Numbered from the stretch's first letter, positions 45,729 to 55,439 are shown. The stretch: DNA of 57,344 nt from Eubacteriales bacterium (GCA_030536255.1 JAUNQI010000001.1:44548-101891); one strand, 5' to 3'. The notes: generated by a model not told the origin, from the sequence alone. Made by a program: numbers and translations.

Positions 45729-46922
45729 ATGAGCAAATCATGCATTGCCATGCTCCTTGCAGGCGGTCAGGGCTCTCGCCTTTACGCTCTTACACGAGAT
45801 GTGGCAAAACCGGGTGTTCCGTTCGGAGGAAAATACAGAATCATCGACTTTCCGCTTTCAAACTGCGCAAATTCCGGAATCGATACAGTTGGCGTTCTCA
45901 CGCAGTACCGTCCGCTCCAGCTAAACAGCTACATTGGAAACGGTCAGCCCTGGGATCTTGACGTGGACGACGGCGGCGTTTACATTCTTCCTCCTTATCA
46001 GTCAGCCGGAGAAAAGGGTTCCTGGTTTTCCGGCACTGCAAATGCAATCTATCAGAATATGGCTTTCATTGAGAACTACGATCCAGAAAACGTCCTGATT
46101 CTTTCCGGTGACCATATTTACAAGATGGACTACGCAGCAATGCTTCATGAGCATCTCGAAAAGAATGCCGCCCTTACGATCTCCGTTCAGCAGGTCTCCA
46201 TGCAGGAAGCGACCCGCATGGGTATCATGAACACAGGAGACGATGGCTATATCTGTGAATTTGAAGAAAAGCCCGCTCATCCGAAAAGCGATCTTGCCTC
46301 CATGGGCATCTATATCTTCAACTGGCAAAAGCTTCGTCATTACCTTATTGAAGATGAGAATGATCCGAATTCTCAGAAGGATTTTGGCAAAAATATCATT
46401 CCTTCCATGCTCGCAGCCGGGGAAAAGCTCTGGCCTTATAAGTTTGAAGGCTACTGGAGAGACGTCGGAACGATCACGTCCCTTTGGGATGCAAACATGG
46501 ATATGCTCACGACCAGCCTTATTGACCTCTACGATCCTTCATGGCCGATCAACTCCAGAAGCCCTGTTCGTCCCCCTCATTATACGGGTGCCGAGGCAGA
46601 GGTCATCAACTCCATCGTTTCCGAAGGGTGTGATATCTGCGGAAAAGTTGAAAATTCCGTTCTGTCCCCCTCGGTTTCTGTGCAGAAGAACGCGAAAGTC
46701 CTCTACAGCGTGCTGATGCCGGGAGCTGTCATTGAAGAGGACACTGAAGTTGAGTACGCAATCATCGGAGAAAATACCGTTGTTCACCGCGGAGCCCATA
46801 TAGGCACAGCTCCGGACGGAACCGCCGAATGGGGCGTAGCAACAGTCGGTCCCAATGTGGAAGTCAGGGAAGGTGCCACAGTACCGGCATCTGCCATGAT
46901 CTACGACAGCGAGGAGGTATGA
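45729..46922 (+). CDS. glgC: glucose-1-phosphate adenylyltransferase, catalytic subunit
   Basis: 397 residues. The nucleotide-binding [37 protein letters not shown] and the C-terminal left-handed beta-helix ([30 protein letters not shown]) mark GlgC. It makes ADP-glucose for glycogen. ATG 45729 follows AAGGAG with 8-base spacing; an upstream GTG overlaps that site. It starts the operon glgC-glgD-glgP-pfkB, all within short gaps. No glgA or glgB lies in the window. Confidence 0.96.
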   Translation: MSKSCIAMLLAGGQGSRLYALTRDVAKPGVPFGGKYRIIDFPLSNCANSGIDTVGVLTQYRPLQLNSYIGNGQPWDLDVDDGGVYILPPYQSAGEKGSWFSGTANAIYQNMAFIENYDPENVLILSGDHIYKMDYAAMLHEHLEKNAALTISVQQVSMQEATRMGIMNTGDDGYICEFEEKPAHPKSDLASMGIYIFNWQKLRHYLIEDENDPNSQKDFGKNIIPSMLAAGEKLWPYKFEGYWRDVGTITSLWDANMDMLTTSLIDLYDPSWPINSRSPVRPPHYTGAEAEVINSIVSEGCDICGKVENSVLSPSVSVQKNAKVLYSVLMPGAVIEEDTEVEYAIIGENTVVHRGAHIGTAPDGTAEWGVATVGPNVEVREGATVPASAMIYDSEEV

Positions 46923-46926
46923 AGCT

Positions 46927-48039
46927 ATGAATAACTACCGTGGAATTATCTTCGCATATAAATCCTATCCTGAACTGCGTGAGCTTGTAAACAGACGTAC
47001 CGCAGCCTCTCTCCCTATTTTCGGACGTTATCGTCTGATTGACTTCTCTCTTTCCTCCCTCCGCAATGCCAACATTGTAAATGTTGGAGTAGTCATGCAG
47101 AGAGACTATCAATCTCTTCTTGACCATGTTGGCTCCGGTAAACCATGGGATATGTCCAGAAGGGAAGACGGCCTTCGTCTTCTTCCTCCTTTTGGTTTGC
47201 CGAATTACCACACCGGCAACTATTCCGGAACTATTGAGGCTCTGAATTCCGTTATTTCCTACATTAAAGAGTGCCCGGAAAAATATATTGTCCTTATGCT
47301 CGGAAATCTCTGCGCCAATATCAATCTGAAAGAGGTTTGCCGGATGCACGAGCGTTCAGATGCTGAAATCACGGCAATCTGCGCAAATTATGTTCCTGAT
47401 GTTCTTCATCATCGTTATGTCGTCGGAGATGACGGGTACGTTATGGAGGTTCTTTTTGACAGAGAAGGCAACGGAGAAGGCATTCCTTCTCTTGAATGCT
47501 ATATAATTAATAAGGATACTCTCCTTCGTCTTATGGATCGCTGCCGTTCCCTCGATCTGCACCGTTTCCATCAGGATGCCATTTCCATGTTCCTGCGGGA
47601 AGGCGGAAAAATGCGTACTTACATTCATCGTACCTATGCCAGGATCATCAAGGATGTTGACGGATACTATGCCGCCAACATGGATATGCTCTCTTCCGCT
47701 AACCGCGCCGCTTTGTTCCCGGCAAACAGGCCTGTCCGCACCAAGAACGCGGAGGGCGTCAGCACTTACTACAGTGAGGGCTCCCGTTCGATAAACAGCC
47801 TCGTTGCTGACAACTGCATCATAGAAGGTGACATTGAGAATTGTATCCTGTTTCCCGGCGTACGGGTCGGAAAGGGTGCCGTTCTCAGAAACTGTATTGT
47901 TATGAAGGATACTCATATTGGTACCGACTGCAGGCTGGATTACGTTATTACCGACAAGAAGGTTACAATTTCATCCGGACTCACTCTTACCGGCAGCCCG
48001 AAGCTTCCGGTCGTTGTTCCCAAGGAATCTGATCTGTAA
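46927..48039 (+). CDS. glgD: GlgD, regulatory subunit of ADP-glucose pyrophosphorylase
   Basis: 370 residues. It resembles GlgC (GRYRLIDFSLSSLRNANI) but lacks the GGGxGTRL-type loop: its start reads IIFAYKSYPELREL. This is the mark of the non-catalytic GlgD partner found in Firmicutes, where GlgC/GlgD hetero-oligomers are more active. It begins 4 bases after glgC, with GAGG upstream, so co-expression is certain. Confidence 0.95.
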   Translation: MNNYRGIIFAYKSYPELRELVNRRTAASLPIFGRYRLIDFSLSSLRNANIVNVGVVMQRDYQSLLDHVGSGKPWDMSRREDGLRLLPPFGLPNYHTGNYSGTIEALNSVISYIKECPEKYIVLMLGNLCANINLKEVCRMHERSDAEITAICANYVPDVLHHRYVVGDDGYVMEVLFDREGNGEGIPSLECYIINKDTLLRLMDRCRSLDLHRFHQDAISMFLREGGKMRTYIHRTYARIIKDVDGYYAANMDMLSSANRAALFPANRPVRTKNAEGVSTYYSEGSRSINSLVADNCIIEGDIENCILFPGVRVGKGAVLRNCIVMKDTHIGTDCRLDYVITDKKVTISSGLTLTGSPKLPVVVPKESDL

Positions 48040-48086
48040 TCCGGTATAATCGTTTATTTTCATCAAATATTAAGGAGTTTATTTCT

Positions 48087-50495
48087 ATGTTCTCACAGAT
48101 TTCCCGTAACGAGATGCACAGCGCCATTGAAGACAAGCTCTGCGCCCTATTCGGAATAACAAGTGAAACCGCAACGGACAGGCAGATCTTTCAGGCCGCC
48201 GCAACAGTTATCCGAGAAATAATGAACCGTTTTCTCTGCCTCGAAAATTCTCAGAAAAACGAAAAGCATGATAAAGAAGTCCACTATATGTCCATGGAAT
48301 TTCTGATGGGCAGAAGTCTCATGAAGAATGCCTTCAATCTCGGCATATCCGATGCTCTGATCGGTGCCATCGAGGATATGGGACGCAATGCCACAGATAT
48401 TTTTGAAGCCGAACCGGATGCCGGACTCGGCAATGGCGGTCTCGGAAGACTGGCCGCCTGCTACATGGATTCCATGTCCACGCTCGGACTTCAGGGAACC
48501 GGCTATTCCATTTGCTACGAGCTCGGTATTTTCCGTCAGAAGTTTGCCAACGGAATGCAGACTGAGCTCGCTGATAACTGGAGATCTGCTATGGACAGCT
48601 GGCTCGTTCCCCGCTATGAGGATATGGTTGAGGTGCGATTCGGTGGGCGCATAGAGCCGCACTGGGATTATTTCGGACACTACACTGCAGAATACGTTGG
48701 ATACACCGCGGTAAATGCCATCCCGAGAGATATGCTCATTGCCGGATACAACAACAATGAGATCAACACTCTCAGGCTCTGGGATGCCCGCTCTCTCGAC
48801 TCTCTGGACATGTTCCTTTTCTCCGAAGGTAAATACGTAGAGAGTCTTGAAAACCGCACCATGGCTGAAGTAATCACGAAGATTCTTTACCCTGCGGATG
48901 ATCATATTGAAGGAAAAACGCTTCGCCTGAAGCAGCAGTATTTCTTTGTTTCCGCTTCCACACAGGATATCGTGCGCAAGCACGTGGCAAAGTGGGGCGA
49001 TATTCGTTCATTCGCAGATCATCATATTATTCAGATCAACGATACTCATCCGACGTTGGTTATTCCAGAGTTGATGCGTATCTTGATGGATGAGTATTGC
49101 CTCGGCTGGGATGAGAGCTGGGAAATCGTTACAAAATCCGTAGCTTATACCAACCATACTGTTATGCAGGAAGCACTGGAGAGATGGCCTCAGGATCTCG
49201 TTGCTTCCCTGCTTCCCCGTATCTGGGAGATCATGTGTGAGATCAATAGACGCTGGCGCGAATATCTGGCTCAGAGGCTCGGAGAGGGCGAGCAGGTCGG
49301 CCGCAATCTGATCATCAGAGATGGTCAGGTGCACATGGCAAACCTCTGCCTTGCTGCCTGCAGCAAGGTCAACGGCGTTTCCCGGCTCCATGGCGATATT
49401 CTGAAAAATGATATTTTCCGGGATATCTGCTCCATCAGCCCGGAAAAATTCACCTATGTTACAAACGGAATCGATCATCGCCGCTGGCTGGCACAGATCA
49501 ACCCGGGGCTTCACTCTCTCATCTGCGATTTGCTGGAGTCTGACTCTTATCTGACGGATTCTGAGCAGCTTATACGTCTTGCCGACTATGAGAATGACGA
49601 GACCGTCAGACAGCGCATGCTGGAGATCAAGGCGCAGAACAGAGCACGCTTTGCCCGGTTTGCCATGCGGAATGACGGAGTCCTCCTTAATCCGAACGCA
49701 ATCATGGACGTTCAGATCAAACGTCTGCATGAGTACAAGCGCCAGCTCCTCTGCGCCATGCATATTGCTAAGCTGCAGATGCAGCTCCACGATGATCCGA
49801 ACATGGAAATCGTTCCCCGCACCTATGTTTTCGGTGCAAAAGCCGCAGCCGGATATAAAACGGCAAAACGTATTATTGAGCTTCTTCTCTCCATGCAGGA
49901 TGATATCAACAACGATCCTGTATGCAAAGACAAGCTGCAGATCTATTTTGTTGAGAACTACCGCGTCTCCGCAGCAGAAGCTATTGTTCCCGCCGCTCAG
50001 GTCTCCGAGCAGATCTCTACAGCAGGAAAAGAAGCATCCGGCACAGGCTGCATGAAGCTGATGATGAACGGTGCTGTTACCATCGGTACCCTCGACGGAG
50101 CAAATGTTGAAATGTATGAACGTCTCGGCGACAAAAACATGTTCCTGTTCGGTCTCCACGAAAATGAGATCACTAATCTGCGAAATTCCGGATACAATCC
50201 TTCCGCATATGTCAACGCGAACCCGATGCTCGACAGAATCCTCACCAAATTCTCTCACGGTTACAGAGACGGAAAGAGCTATTCAGATCTTGTCTCGAAT
50301 CTTGTTTACGGCGGCGACCCGTATATGCTTATTGCTGACTTCCAGTCCTATACCGAAACACAGGAAAAGCTTTACGAGCGTATCAAGGACTCTTCTGAGC
50401 TCGGCCGTCTGGCAATTATGAACATCGCGGAAAGCGGACTGTTCTCATCCGACCGCGCAGTCAAAGAATACGCGGACAATATCTGGCATGTATAA
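48087..50495 (+). CDS. glgP: glycogen/maltodextrin phosphorylase
   Basis: 802 residues, GT35 family. EAEPDAGLGNGGLGRLAACYMDS, then NDTHPTL, the YTNHTV region, and the PLP site EASGTGCMKLMMNGAVTIGTLDGANVE with Lys657 are present; GTGCMK replaces the common GTGNMK. It releases glucose-1-phosphate from alpha-glucan, the opposite of the GlgCD step. Its stop overlaps the pfkB start by 8 bases. AAGGAG precedes the ATG. Confidence 0.97.
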   Translation: MFSQISRNEMHSAIEDKLCALFGITSETATDRQIFQAAATVIREIMNRFLCLENSQKNEKHDKEVHYMSMEFLMGRSLMKNAFNLGISDALIGAIEDMGRNATDIFEAEPDAGLGNGGLGRLAACYMDSMSTLGLQGTGYSICYELGIFRQKFANGMQTELADNWRSAMDSWLVPRYEDMVEVRFGGRIEPHWDYFGHYTAEYVGYTAVNAIPRDMLIAGYNNNEINTLRLWDARSLDSLDMFLFSEGKYVESLENRTMAEVITKILYPADDHIEGKTLRLKQQYFFVSASTQDIVRKHVAKWGDIRSFADHHIIQINDTHPTLVIPELMRILMDEYCLGWDESWEIVTKSVAYTNHTVMQEALERWPQDLVASLLPRIWEIMCEINRRWREYLAQRLGEGEQVGRNLIIRDGQVHMANLCLAACSKVNGVSRLHGDILKNDIFRDICSISPEKFTYVTNGIDHRRWLAQINPGLHSLICDLLESDSYLTDSEQLIRLADYENDETVRQRMLEIKAQNRARFARFAMRNDGVLLNPNAIMDVQIKRLHEYKRQLLCAMHIAKLQMQLHDDPNMEIVPRTYVFGAKAAAGYKTAKRIIELLLSMQDDINNDPVCKDKLQIYFVENYRVSAAEAIVPAAQVSEQISTAGKEASGTGCMKLMMNGAVTIGTLDGANVEMYERLGDKNMFLFGLHENEITNLRNSGYNPSAYVNANPMLDRILTKFSHGYRDGKSYSDLVSNLVYGGDPYMLIADFQSYTETQEKLYERIKDSSELGRLAIMNIAESGLFSSDRAVKEYADNIWHV

Positions 50496-51390
50496 CAGAG
50501 TACTCCTCATCGGAGGAATCAACCTTGATATCTGCGGAAGCCCGGAATCGGGCTTCCGCCTTCATGACTCCAATATCGGCTCCGTCTCCGTAAGTGCAGG
50601 AGGCGTGGGTAGAAACATCGCTCACAATCTCCGGCTTCTTGGCACTGACGTAACGATGATCACTGCTTTCGGGAAAGATATGTTTTCCGGACTGCTTAAA
50701 GAGAATCTTTCATCCCTCGGTATCGACTATTCCATGTCTGCAGAATCCGAAAAGTACTCTACATCCGTTTATCTTTATGTCACTGACGAAGCAGGGGACA
50801 TGCATGTGGCAATCAACGATATGGGGGTTGTTTCCTGCATTACGCCGGAGCATCTCAAGCAACATGCCGAAAAGATTTCCTGTTATCCCGCCATTGTGAT
50901 TGACGCCAATCTTCCGCAGGAGACGATTGAATATCTCGCTGATAATTTTACCATGCCGATCTACGCCGACGCGGTATCTGCCGCTAAAGTAAAAAAGCTG
51001 GAAAATGTCCTCGGAAAGATCTACTGCCTGAAGCTTAACCAGCTTGAGGCGGAAACGCTGACCGGAGAAAGCGCTCCTGTCAGAGCAGCAAAAGCACTCT
51101 ATGCAGCAGGAGTAAAAAGGCCCTTTATCAGCGCAGGGAAAGATGGGATCATAACCTTTGACGGAAAAGAGATCATTTCCGTTCCGGCAGAAAAAGCGGA
51201 ATGCATCAACACAACAGGAGCCGGAGACGCTGCTACCGCTGCACTCGTTTATGCAGGAATTCACGGTTATTCGCCAAAAAACTCCGCTGTGCTCGCAGTA
51301 AAAGCGGGAGCAGCAGCCGTGCGGGTAAAGGAAACCGTAAACCCGTTAATAGTTGAGATATTATCCGATTCAGGAAAAAAATATACCTGA
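50488..51390 (+). CDS. PfkB family carbohydrate kinase, pseudouridine-kinase-like
   Basis: 300 residues. The motif SAGGVGRNIAHNLRLLG (about 35-51) is typical of PsuK-type kinases, and NTTGAGDA carries the catalytic Asp247. Such enzymes phosphorylate pseudouridine, but ribokinase-like sugars cannot be excluded. psuG, the usual partner, is not in the window. The gene overlaps glgP by 8 bases and is thus translationally coupled to glycogen breakdown, an unexpected partner. It ends in a bidirectional terminator. Confidence 0.82.
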   Translation: MYNRVLLIGGINLDICGSPESGFRLHDSNIGSVSVSAGGVGRNIAHNLRLLGTDVTMITAFGKDMFSGLLKENLSSLGIDYSMSAESEKYSTSVYLYVTDEAGDMHVAINDMGVVSCITPEHLKQHAEKISCYPAIVIDANLPQETIEYLADNFTMPIYADAVSAAKVKKLENVLGKIYCLKLNQLEAETLTGESAPVRAAKALYAAGVKRPFISAGKDGIITFDGKEIISVPAEKAECINTTGAGDAATAALVYAGIHGYSPKNSAVLAVKAGAAAVRVKETVNPLIVEILSDSGKKYT

Positions 51391-51415
51391 GAACTTAAAA
51401 AGTTCTCAGGTATAT
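51381..51415. terminator. bidirectional terminator after pfkB
   Basis: A 16-bp perfect stem (ATATACCTGAGAACTT) with an AAA loop. The minus strand continues into TTTTTTTCC, the plus strand into TTATATC. It also lies one base beyond the original stop of the polymerase gene on the minus strand (51416-51418), so before the IS21 insertion it served both convergent genes. Confidence 0.85.
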
Positions 51416-51439
51416 TTATATCGGGAGGTTTAAACTATT

Positions 51440-51446
51440 GATATCT
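51440..51446. repeat. target-site duplication, left copy
   Basis: GATATCT directly abuts the left IS end and is identical to 54267-54273. A 7-bp duplication is within the usual range for IS21-family elements. Confidence 0.9.
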
Positions 51447-51494
51447 TGTTTTTTGCAACCCTAAAATACAAAAAGTTGCAGAATAAAAATGTAG
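51447..51494. repeat. IS21 left terminal repeat with TTGCA boxes
   Basis: This end carries TTGCAACCC and AAGTTGCAGAATAAAAATG, matching the right end box for box. Further TTGCA boxes continue inward to about 51530. The rest of the stretch to 51583 has no gene. Confidence 0.8.
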
Positions 51495-51583
51495 GTAATT
51501 GCAACTACATTTTGCAGAAAATTGCAGAGGCTTGAGCCAGCCCAAATAACCGGCTCAAAACCCATGCAGACGTCTCTATCAAA

Positions 51584-51790
51584 TTACATAGCAGCCAATA
51601 AATCTTCTATATCATCATAGTCAATGCCATAGCTGCGAAGTCGGTTTTCCAGTAATCTGTTTCGTTCTTTAAGGTAAGCTATCTGTGTATTCAAACCATC
51701 AGAAAGTTCCTCGGCTTCCCGAAGTTCTTCATTCAGAACTTCTATTTCGACAGCAGCTACCTCAAAAGTCATATTACAGAAGTCAGACAT
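51584..51790 (-). CDS. small coiled-coil protein, third gene of the IS21 element
   Basis: 68 residues, acidic, with a heptad pattern through most of its length (VEIEVLNEELREAEELSDG, then TQIAYLKERNRLLENRL). Its ATG overlaps the istB stop by one base (TAATG), so it is translationally coupled. Canonical IS21 elements have only istA and istB. It may modulate the transposase or IstB, but this is inference. No DNA-binding motif is visible. Confidence 0.65.
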   Translation of the reverse strand: MSDFCNMTFEVAAVEIEVLNEELREAEELSDGLNTQIAYLKERNRLLENRLRSYGIDYDDIEDLLAAM

Positions 51791-52560
51791 TAATTTCTCA
51801 CCTCCCCGTTACTGGATATATGGGAGAATGAAGCGTTAATGCTGGATTCTTTAAGGCGGTTATTTCCGCCCGGAAACAGGATCAGATCTACATGATGAGT
51901 CAATCTTCCAATAAGAGCAGTTGTCATACGCTGATCATAAAGTACGTTGACCCACTGGGAAAATTCAAGATTGGTGTTCAGTATAACAGATTTCGTTTCG
52001 TGGATTTCTGAAAGGTAGTCAAACAAGAGCTGTGAACCAATTCTGTCATAAGGAACATATCCGAATTCATCGAGGATAATAATCTGAGCATCATTCAGTT
52101 TTTTCTTGAGTACTGAGAGGTTTCCTTTAATTTTGCTTTCAGAAAAGAGATTAATGAGCCCAGCTGTACGATAGAACTTTACCGGTATACCTTTTTTACA
52201 GGCTGAGATTCCTATGAGAATTGAGAGCATTGTTTTTCCGGTACCAGTGCTCCCATACATAATGACATTTCTGCCGCCATGATAGAATTCCAAACTCAGA
52301 AGGCTTTCAAGCGAAATTCCTTCCGGAAACACTATCTCATCTGTCCTGAATTGGTCGACCGCATATCTTTTAGGGAATCCGGCAGTATTAAGAAGCTTAT
52401 TAATTCTCGTTTTATGCCGATGCTCAATCTCATCCTCCAGCAGCATATACAGGTATTCCTGATTGCTGTCAGCAGTCAGAGTCATTGCTTTTTCAGCCAG
52501 GTTGACTGAGAGTCTCAGTTTCTTGCAGCGTACAGCGATTTCTTCCTGAAGGTTATTCAT
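51790..52560 (-). CDS. istB: IS21-family helper ATPase IstB
   Basis: 256 residues, AAA+ DnaA/DnaC-like. Walker A GSTGTGKT (103-110), Walker B IIILDEFGYVPYD, sensor NTNLEFSQW and an Arg-containing RLTHHVDLI segment are intact. IstB selects target DNA and activates IstA. It starts inside the end of istA (8-base overlap). Confidence 0.95.
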   Translation of the reverse strand: MNNLQEEIAVRCKKLRLSVNLAEKAMTLTADSNQEYLYMLLEDEIEHRHKTRINKLLNTAGFPKRYAVDQFRTDEIVFPEGISLESLLSLEFYHGGRNVIMYGSTGTGKTMLSILIGISACKKGIPVKFYRTAGLINLFSESKIKGNLSVLKKKLNDAQIIILDEFGYVPYDRIGSQLLFDYLSEIHETKSVILNTNLEFSQWVNVLYDQRMTTALIGRLTHHVDLILFPGGNNRLKESSINASFSHISSNGEVRN

Positions 52561-54094
52561 TGGCAGCGCCTGCCTTTCTCAGAACACTGTCGAAGAAATC
52601 CAAGTCGCAGTTGAACTGAATGACCTTGCCCGCCGGAAGAATAGAATCGGCTTCTTTCATAGGCGGAAGCTCCGGAACATCGCTGTATACACGCCGGTAA
52701 AGATTTTTCAGACTGTCAGGATCAACCGCATCATAGACCAAAGCCTGGTTGACCGTACGGACAGCGCTTTCAAAGCCGCTTCTCTCTGTAAGTTCAGCAA
52801 GTACCTTCAGGATCTGTCCTCGGTCGCTGTTTGCACAGCTGTCCATATATTTCCGGATATTTACCGGAAGTATCTCATATATTCCGCTGTTTCGCAAAGA
52901 TCTTGGCTTGCGGGCAATGTACTTGAGATAAGGAAGCCACTCCATGGATTTCTGCTCACTGTCTCCATACAGCCTTCTGTGGTGAACAATTTCTCTGAAA
53001 TCTTCATCCATTACAACTACTGTATCTGAAGTTATCTTTAGATGAACAATACCTTCGCAGATTGCCGGAGAAGCAGAACATTCATGTTTCCCGCCGTTAA
53101 GTCTGAATTTGCCATATTTGTCCGTGCGCGCAGTAGCGTAGAGCGCTGTGTCAAACAAAACCTCCGGCAGAGGAAGAAAGGCTTTTCTGTCTTCCTCAAA
53201 CAGTTCGCTTATGAATAACTCCTTGTCATAGTGCTCACGATCCATGTCAGCATCACAGCTGGCCAGCAGAGAAGTATTTTTCTCTGCCAGATTCATAAAT
53301 TCCGGCAATGGTACAAGCTCGTTTCTTCGCAGATAACCGACCTTGTTCTCAACATTCCCTTTTTCATTCCCGGATACAGGATTCATAAACACAGGCTTGA
53401 ATCTGTAATGTTCTGAAAACAAGCGAAAACGGTCTGTTAATTCTCTCCCTCCGCCTCTAATGATCTCAGTTACTATGGTTTTTGTGTTGTCAAACCATAT
53501 TTCTGTTGGCACTCCGCCAACGTACTGAAATATGTTCTGTAACCCCTCAAGAAGACACTCCAGATTCTCTCCGTAATTGAGCTGCAGATAGCCCCCATTA
53601 CTGTACGGAAAGCTTAGAACAAGATATTTCCCTTTCTCATAGTATTTTCCGTTTTCGTAGAAGTCGGCTGTCCCAAAATCCGCCTGTGCTTCTCCCGGAC
53701 GGTGAATCAGGGGAATGTATCCTTCCTCTTTTTTCAGATTGAGCTGCTCTTTCTTTTCAGATACATATTGGGCTACGAGCCTGTAGCTGACATCGAAATC
53801 CGGATATTTATTTGTAAGACGATGAAATACTCTGGTGGCGGTATGCCTTTGCTTACGGGGTGCTTTCCTGTCAGCCTCCAGCCAGGTGTCTATTTCCGGT
53901 TTGTATCTGTCGAGCTTGGATTTGTGACTTACTGCCTTTTGCGTTTGAGGTGGAAGTGGACTGAAATCTGTCTGATCTACATATTTCCTGACGGTCCTCC
54001 AATCACATCCTAGAATTTCTGCAATTTCTGCGAGATTTTTTCCTTGCTCAAAGTATAATTCTCTGATACGATGGATCTGATCCATTGTATACAT
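52553..54094 (-). CDS. istA: IS21-family transposase IstA
   Basis: 513 residues. An N-terminal helix-turn-helix (NLAEIAEILGCDWRTVRKYV) is followed by an rve DDE core: Asp in GEAQADFGTADF, Asp in IWFDNTKTIV and Glu in NEKGNVENKVGYLRR. It cuts and joins the element ends. ATG 54094 lies about 7-9 bases from the GGAGGAAAGGAG site; an open frame to 54139 adds 15 unlikely residues (SCCSNNNKNK). Confidence 0.95.
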   Translation of the reverse strand: MYTMDQIHRIRELYFEQGKNLAEIAEILGCDWRTVRKYVDQTDFSPLPPQTQKAVSHKSKLDRYKPEIDTWLEADRKAPRKQRHTATRVFHRLTNKYPDFDVSYRLVAQYVSEKKEQLNLKKEEGYIPLIHRPGEAQADFGTADFYENGKYYEKGKYLVLSFPYSNGGYLQLNYGENLECLLEGLQNIFQYVGGVPTEIWFDNTKTIVTEIIRGGGRELTDRFRLFSEHYRFKPVFMNPVSGNEKGNVENKVGYLRRNELVPLPEFMNLAEKNTSLLASCDADMDREHYDKELFISELFEEDRKAFLPLPEVLFDTALYATARTDKYGKFRLNGGKHECSASPAICEGIVHLKITSDTVVVMDEDFREIVHHRRLYGDSEQKSMEWLPYLKYIARKPRSLRNSGIYEILPVNIRKYMDSCANSDRGQILKVLAELTERSGFESAVRTVNQALVYDAVDPDSLKNLYRRVYSDVPELPPMKEADSILPAGKVIQFNCDLDFFDSVLRKAGAANE

Positions 54095-54218
54095 ACTCCT
54101 TTCCTCCTTGTTCTTATTGTTGTTGGAGCAACAAGACAAGGTTAATGGTTTTGAAATATGTCTGCAATGGATTTTTATTTCTATGCTGCAATTTTATGGA
54201 AATTGTAGTTGCAACTTT

Positions 54219-54266
54219 CTGTATTTTTGCTCTGCAATTTTATGCATTTTTATTTTACAACAAACA
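54219..54266. repeat. IS21 right terminal repeat with TTGCA boxes
   Basis: Read inward it begins TGTTTGTTGTAAAATAAAAA, then AAATTGCAGAG. Further boxes (AGTTGCAAC, AAATTGCAGC) lie inward to about 54160. It also supplies the last three codons and stop of the interrupted polymerase gene. Confidence 0.8.
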
Positions 54267-55439
54267 GATATCTGATCTATCTGGGAACATCGGAAGCAAA
54301 AAGAGGAAAATATTGGCAGAAACCTGATAAAGATCCAATTCAATCGCGCCAAAACAGGCCATTACAAACAGAATACTGACTTTTAAAAAGTCATTGGCCT
54401 TTGCATACTTTATCATCCCGTATGCATATGCCATTGAAAATCCAACATATGTCAGAATCCCCCCACGGAGAAGGATATTCATATATGCGCAGTCAATGAT
54501 AATCTGTCCCGCTAGGCCAGCTGCTTTTCTCTCACTCATCGTCAAAAATATTCTTTGACCGAATACAGATAAGCCGTTTTCCTGAAATGCCTCATTTCCA
54601 AACAAGAGTCTGTCACTCAAAGCCCTGTTCAACGCCTGATATACCCCGCTACCTTTATATGTCAGGGTCAGAAAAACCATCAAAATATTCACAAGAATCG
54701 CTCCGACGACAAAAGAAAACAAAACGAAACGCTGCCTGCGGGTATTCATTCGGTAAAAGAAAAACCTCAGAGAAAAAAGGAGCGTCATTATAAGGATACA
54801 GCCGCATGAAGCTCTGGAGTTCTGATAATTCCATAAAACATAGAGAGAAATAGCCGAAAACAAATATACTGCAGGGTTCCGTTTATCCTTGAGTAGAAAG
54901 CAAAGGCAGATAAGAAGGGAAAAAACGCGAAACGCCATATGGTTCGGATGCTGAAATCCAAATCCTTTTCTTTCTATGCCATTTCTAAATATTCCATGTA
55001 CTTCATCCAAGATTCCAACTTTACAGGCAATAAAGGTCAGCGGAAGATAAACAGAAAGCATTACTGCAGAAATTTTTACGATTTTTTTGAACTCAACATT
55101 CTCGGATGCCCACAATAGGATCCAAGAATAAAACAAATCAAAAAACAGGGATCCTCTTGCTGTAATATATAAAAACAAAGCCACAGATAATTTCATCAGA
55201 AGATCTTTCAAAGATCCATTATTCTGCGTCAGAGCCAGAAGCAGTGCTGCATACTTTATTGGGCTGAGTATTCTCAGATAATATGTATTTTTCCCAATCT
55301 CATACTTCCCGAGCTCCAGTGAATAAAAAAAATCAAGAGAAAACCAAAGGACGAAAACAATGAGAAAAAACTGTTCTTTTCTGTCTTCTATCCCGAGGCA
55401 GATTTTATTCAGTTTTTTCTCTGACGTGAAGCTTTTCAT
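54255..55439 (-). CDS. polysaccharide polymerase-like (Wzy/O-antigen ligase type) membrane protein, 3' end replaced by IS21
   Basis: 394 residues with about ten hydrophobic helices. FGFQHPNHMAFRVFSLL and LWNYQNSRASCGCILI resemble conserved loops of Wzy/O-antigen polymerases; the family is otherwise very divergent. The IS21 insertion changed the end: the frame now reads RSDICLL and stops inside the IS, whereas joining the flanks across one target copy gives RSDINSLNLPI and a stop at 51416. Only seven residues are lost, so the protein may still work. Start ATG 55439 overlaps the sugar-transferase end by 35 bases. AT content is higher than in the surrounding housekeeping genes. Confidence 0.72.
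   Translation of the reverse strand: MKSFTSEKKLNKICLGIEDRKEQFFLIVFVLWFSLDFFYSLELGKYEIGKNTYYLRILSPIKYAALLLALTQNNGSLKDLLMKLSVALFLYITARGSLFFDLFYSWILLWASENVEFKKIVKISAVMLSVYLPLTFIACKVGILDEVHGIFRNGIERKGFGFQHPNHMAFRVFSLLICLCFLLKDKRNPAVYLFSAISLYVLWNYQNSRASCGCILIMTLLFSLRFFFYRMNTRRQRFVLFSFVVGAILVNILMVFLTLTYKGSGVYQALNRALSDRLLFGNEAFQENGLSVFGQRIFLTMSERKAAGLAGQIIIDCAYMNILLRGGILTYVGFSMAYAYGMIKYAKANDFLKVSILFVMACFGAIELDLYQVSANIFLFLLPMFPDRSDICLL
54267..54273. repeat. target-site duplication, right copy
   Basis: GATATCT abuts the right IS end, identical to 51440-51446. Confidence 0.9.

Larger units (their letters stand above)
51447..54266. mobile_element. complete IS21-family insertion sequence (2820 bp)
   Basis: The element begins TGTTTTTTGC and ends (read inward) TGTTTGTTGT. 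The two 48-base ends align without gaps with about 14 differences. It carries istA, istB and a third small gene, all on the minus strand, and is flanked by a perfect 7-bp duplication (GATATCT). Both ends contain repeated TTGCAG/TTGCAA boxes, as expected of multiple IstA-binding sites. All genes are intact, so it is probably still mobile and fairly recent. Confidence 0.93.

Noticed and set aside
49008..50258. A 416-codon minus-strand frame opposite glgP
   Set aside because: Antisense to a well-conserved phosphorylase, with no start signal or domain.
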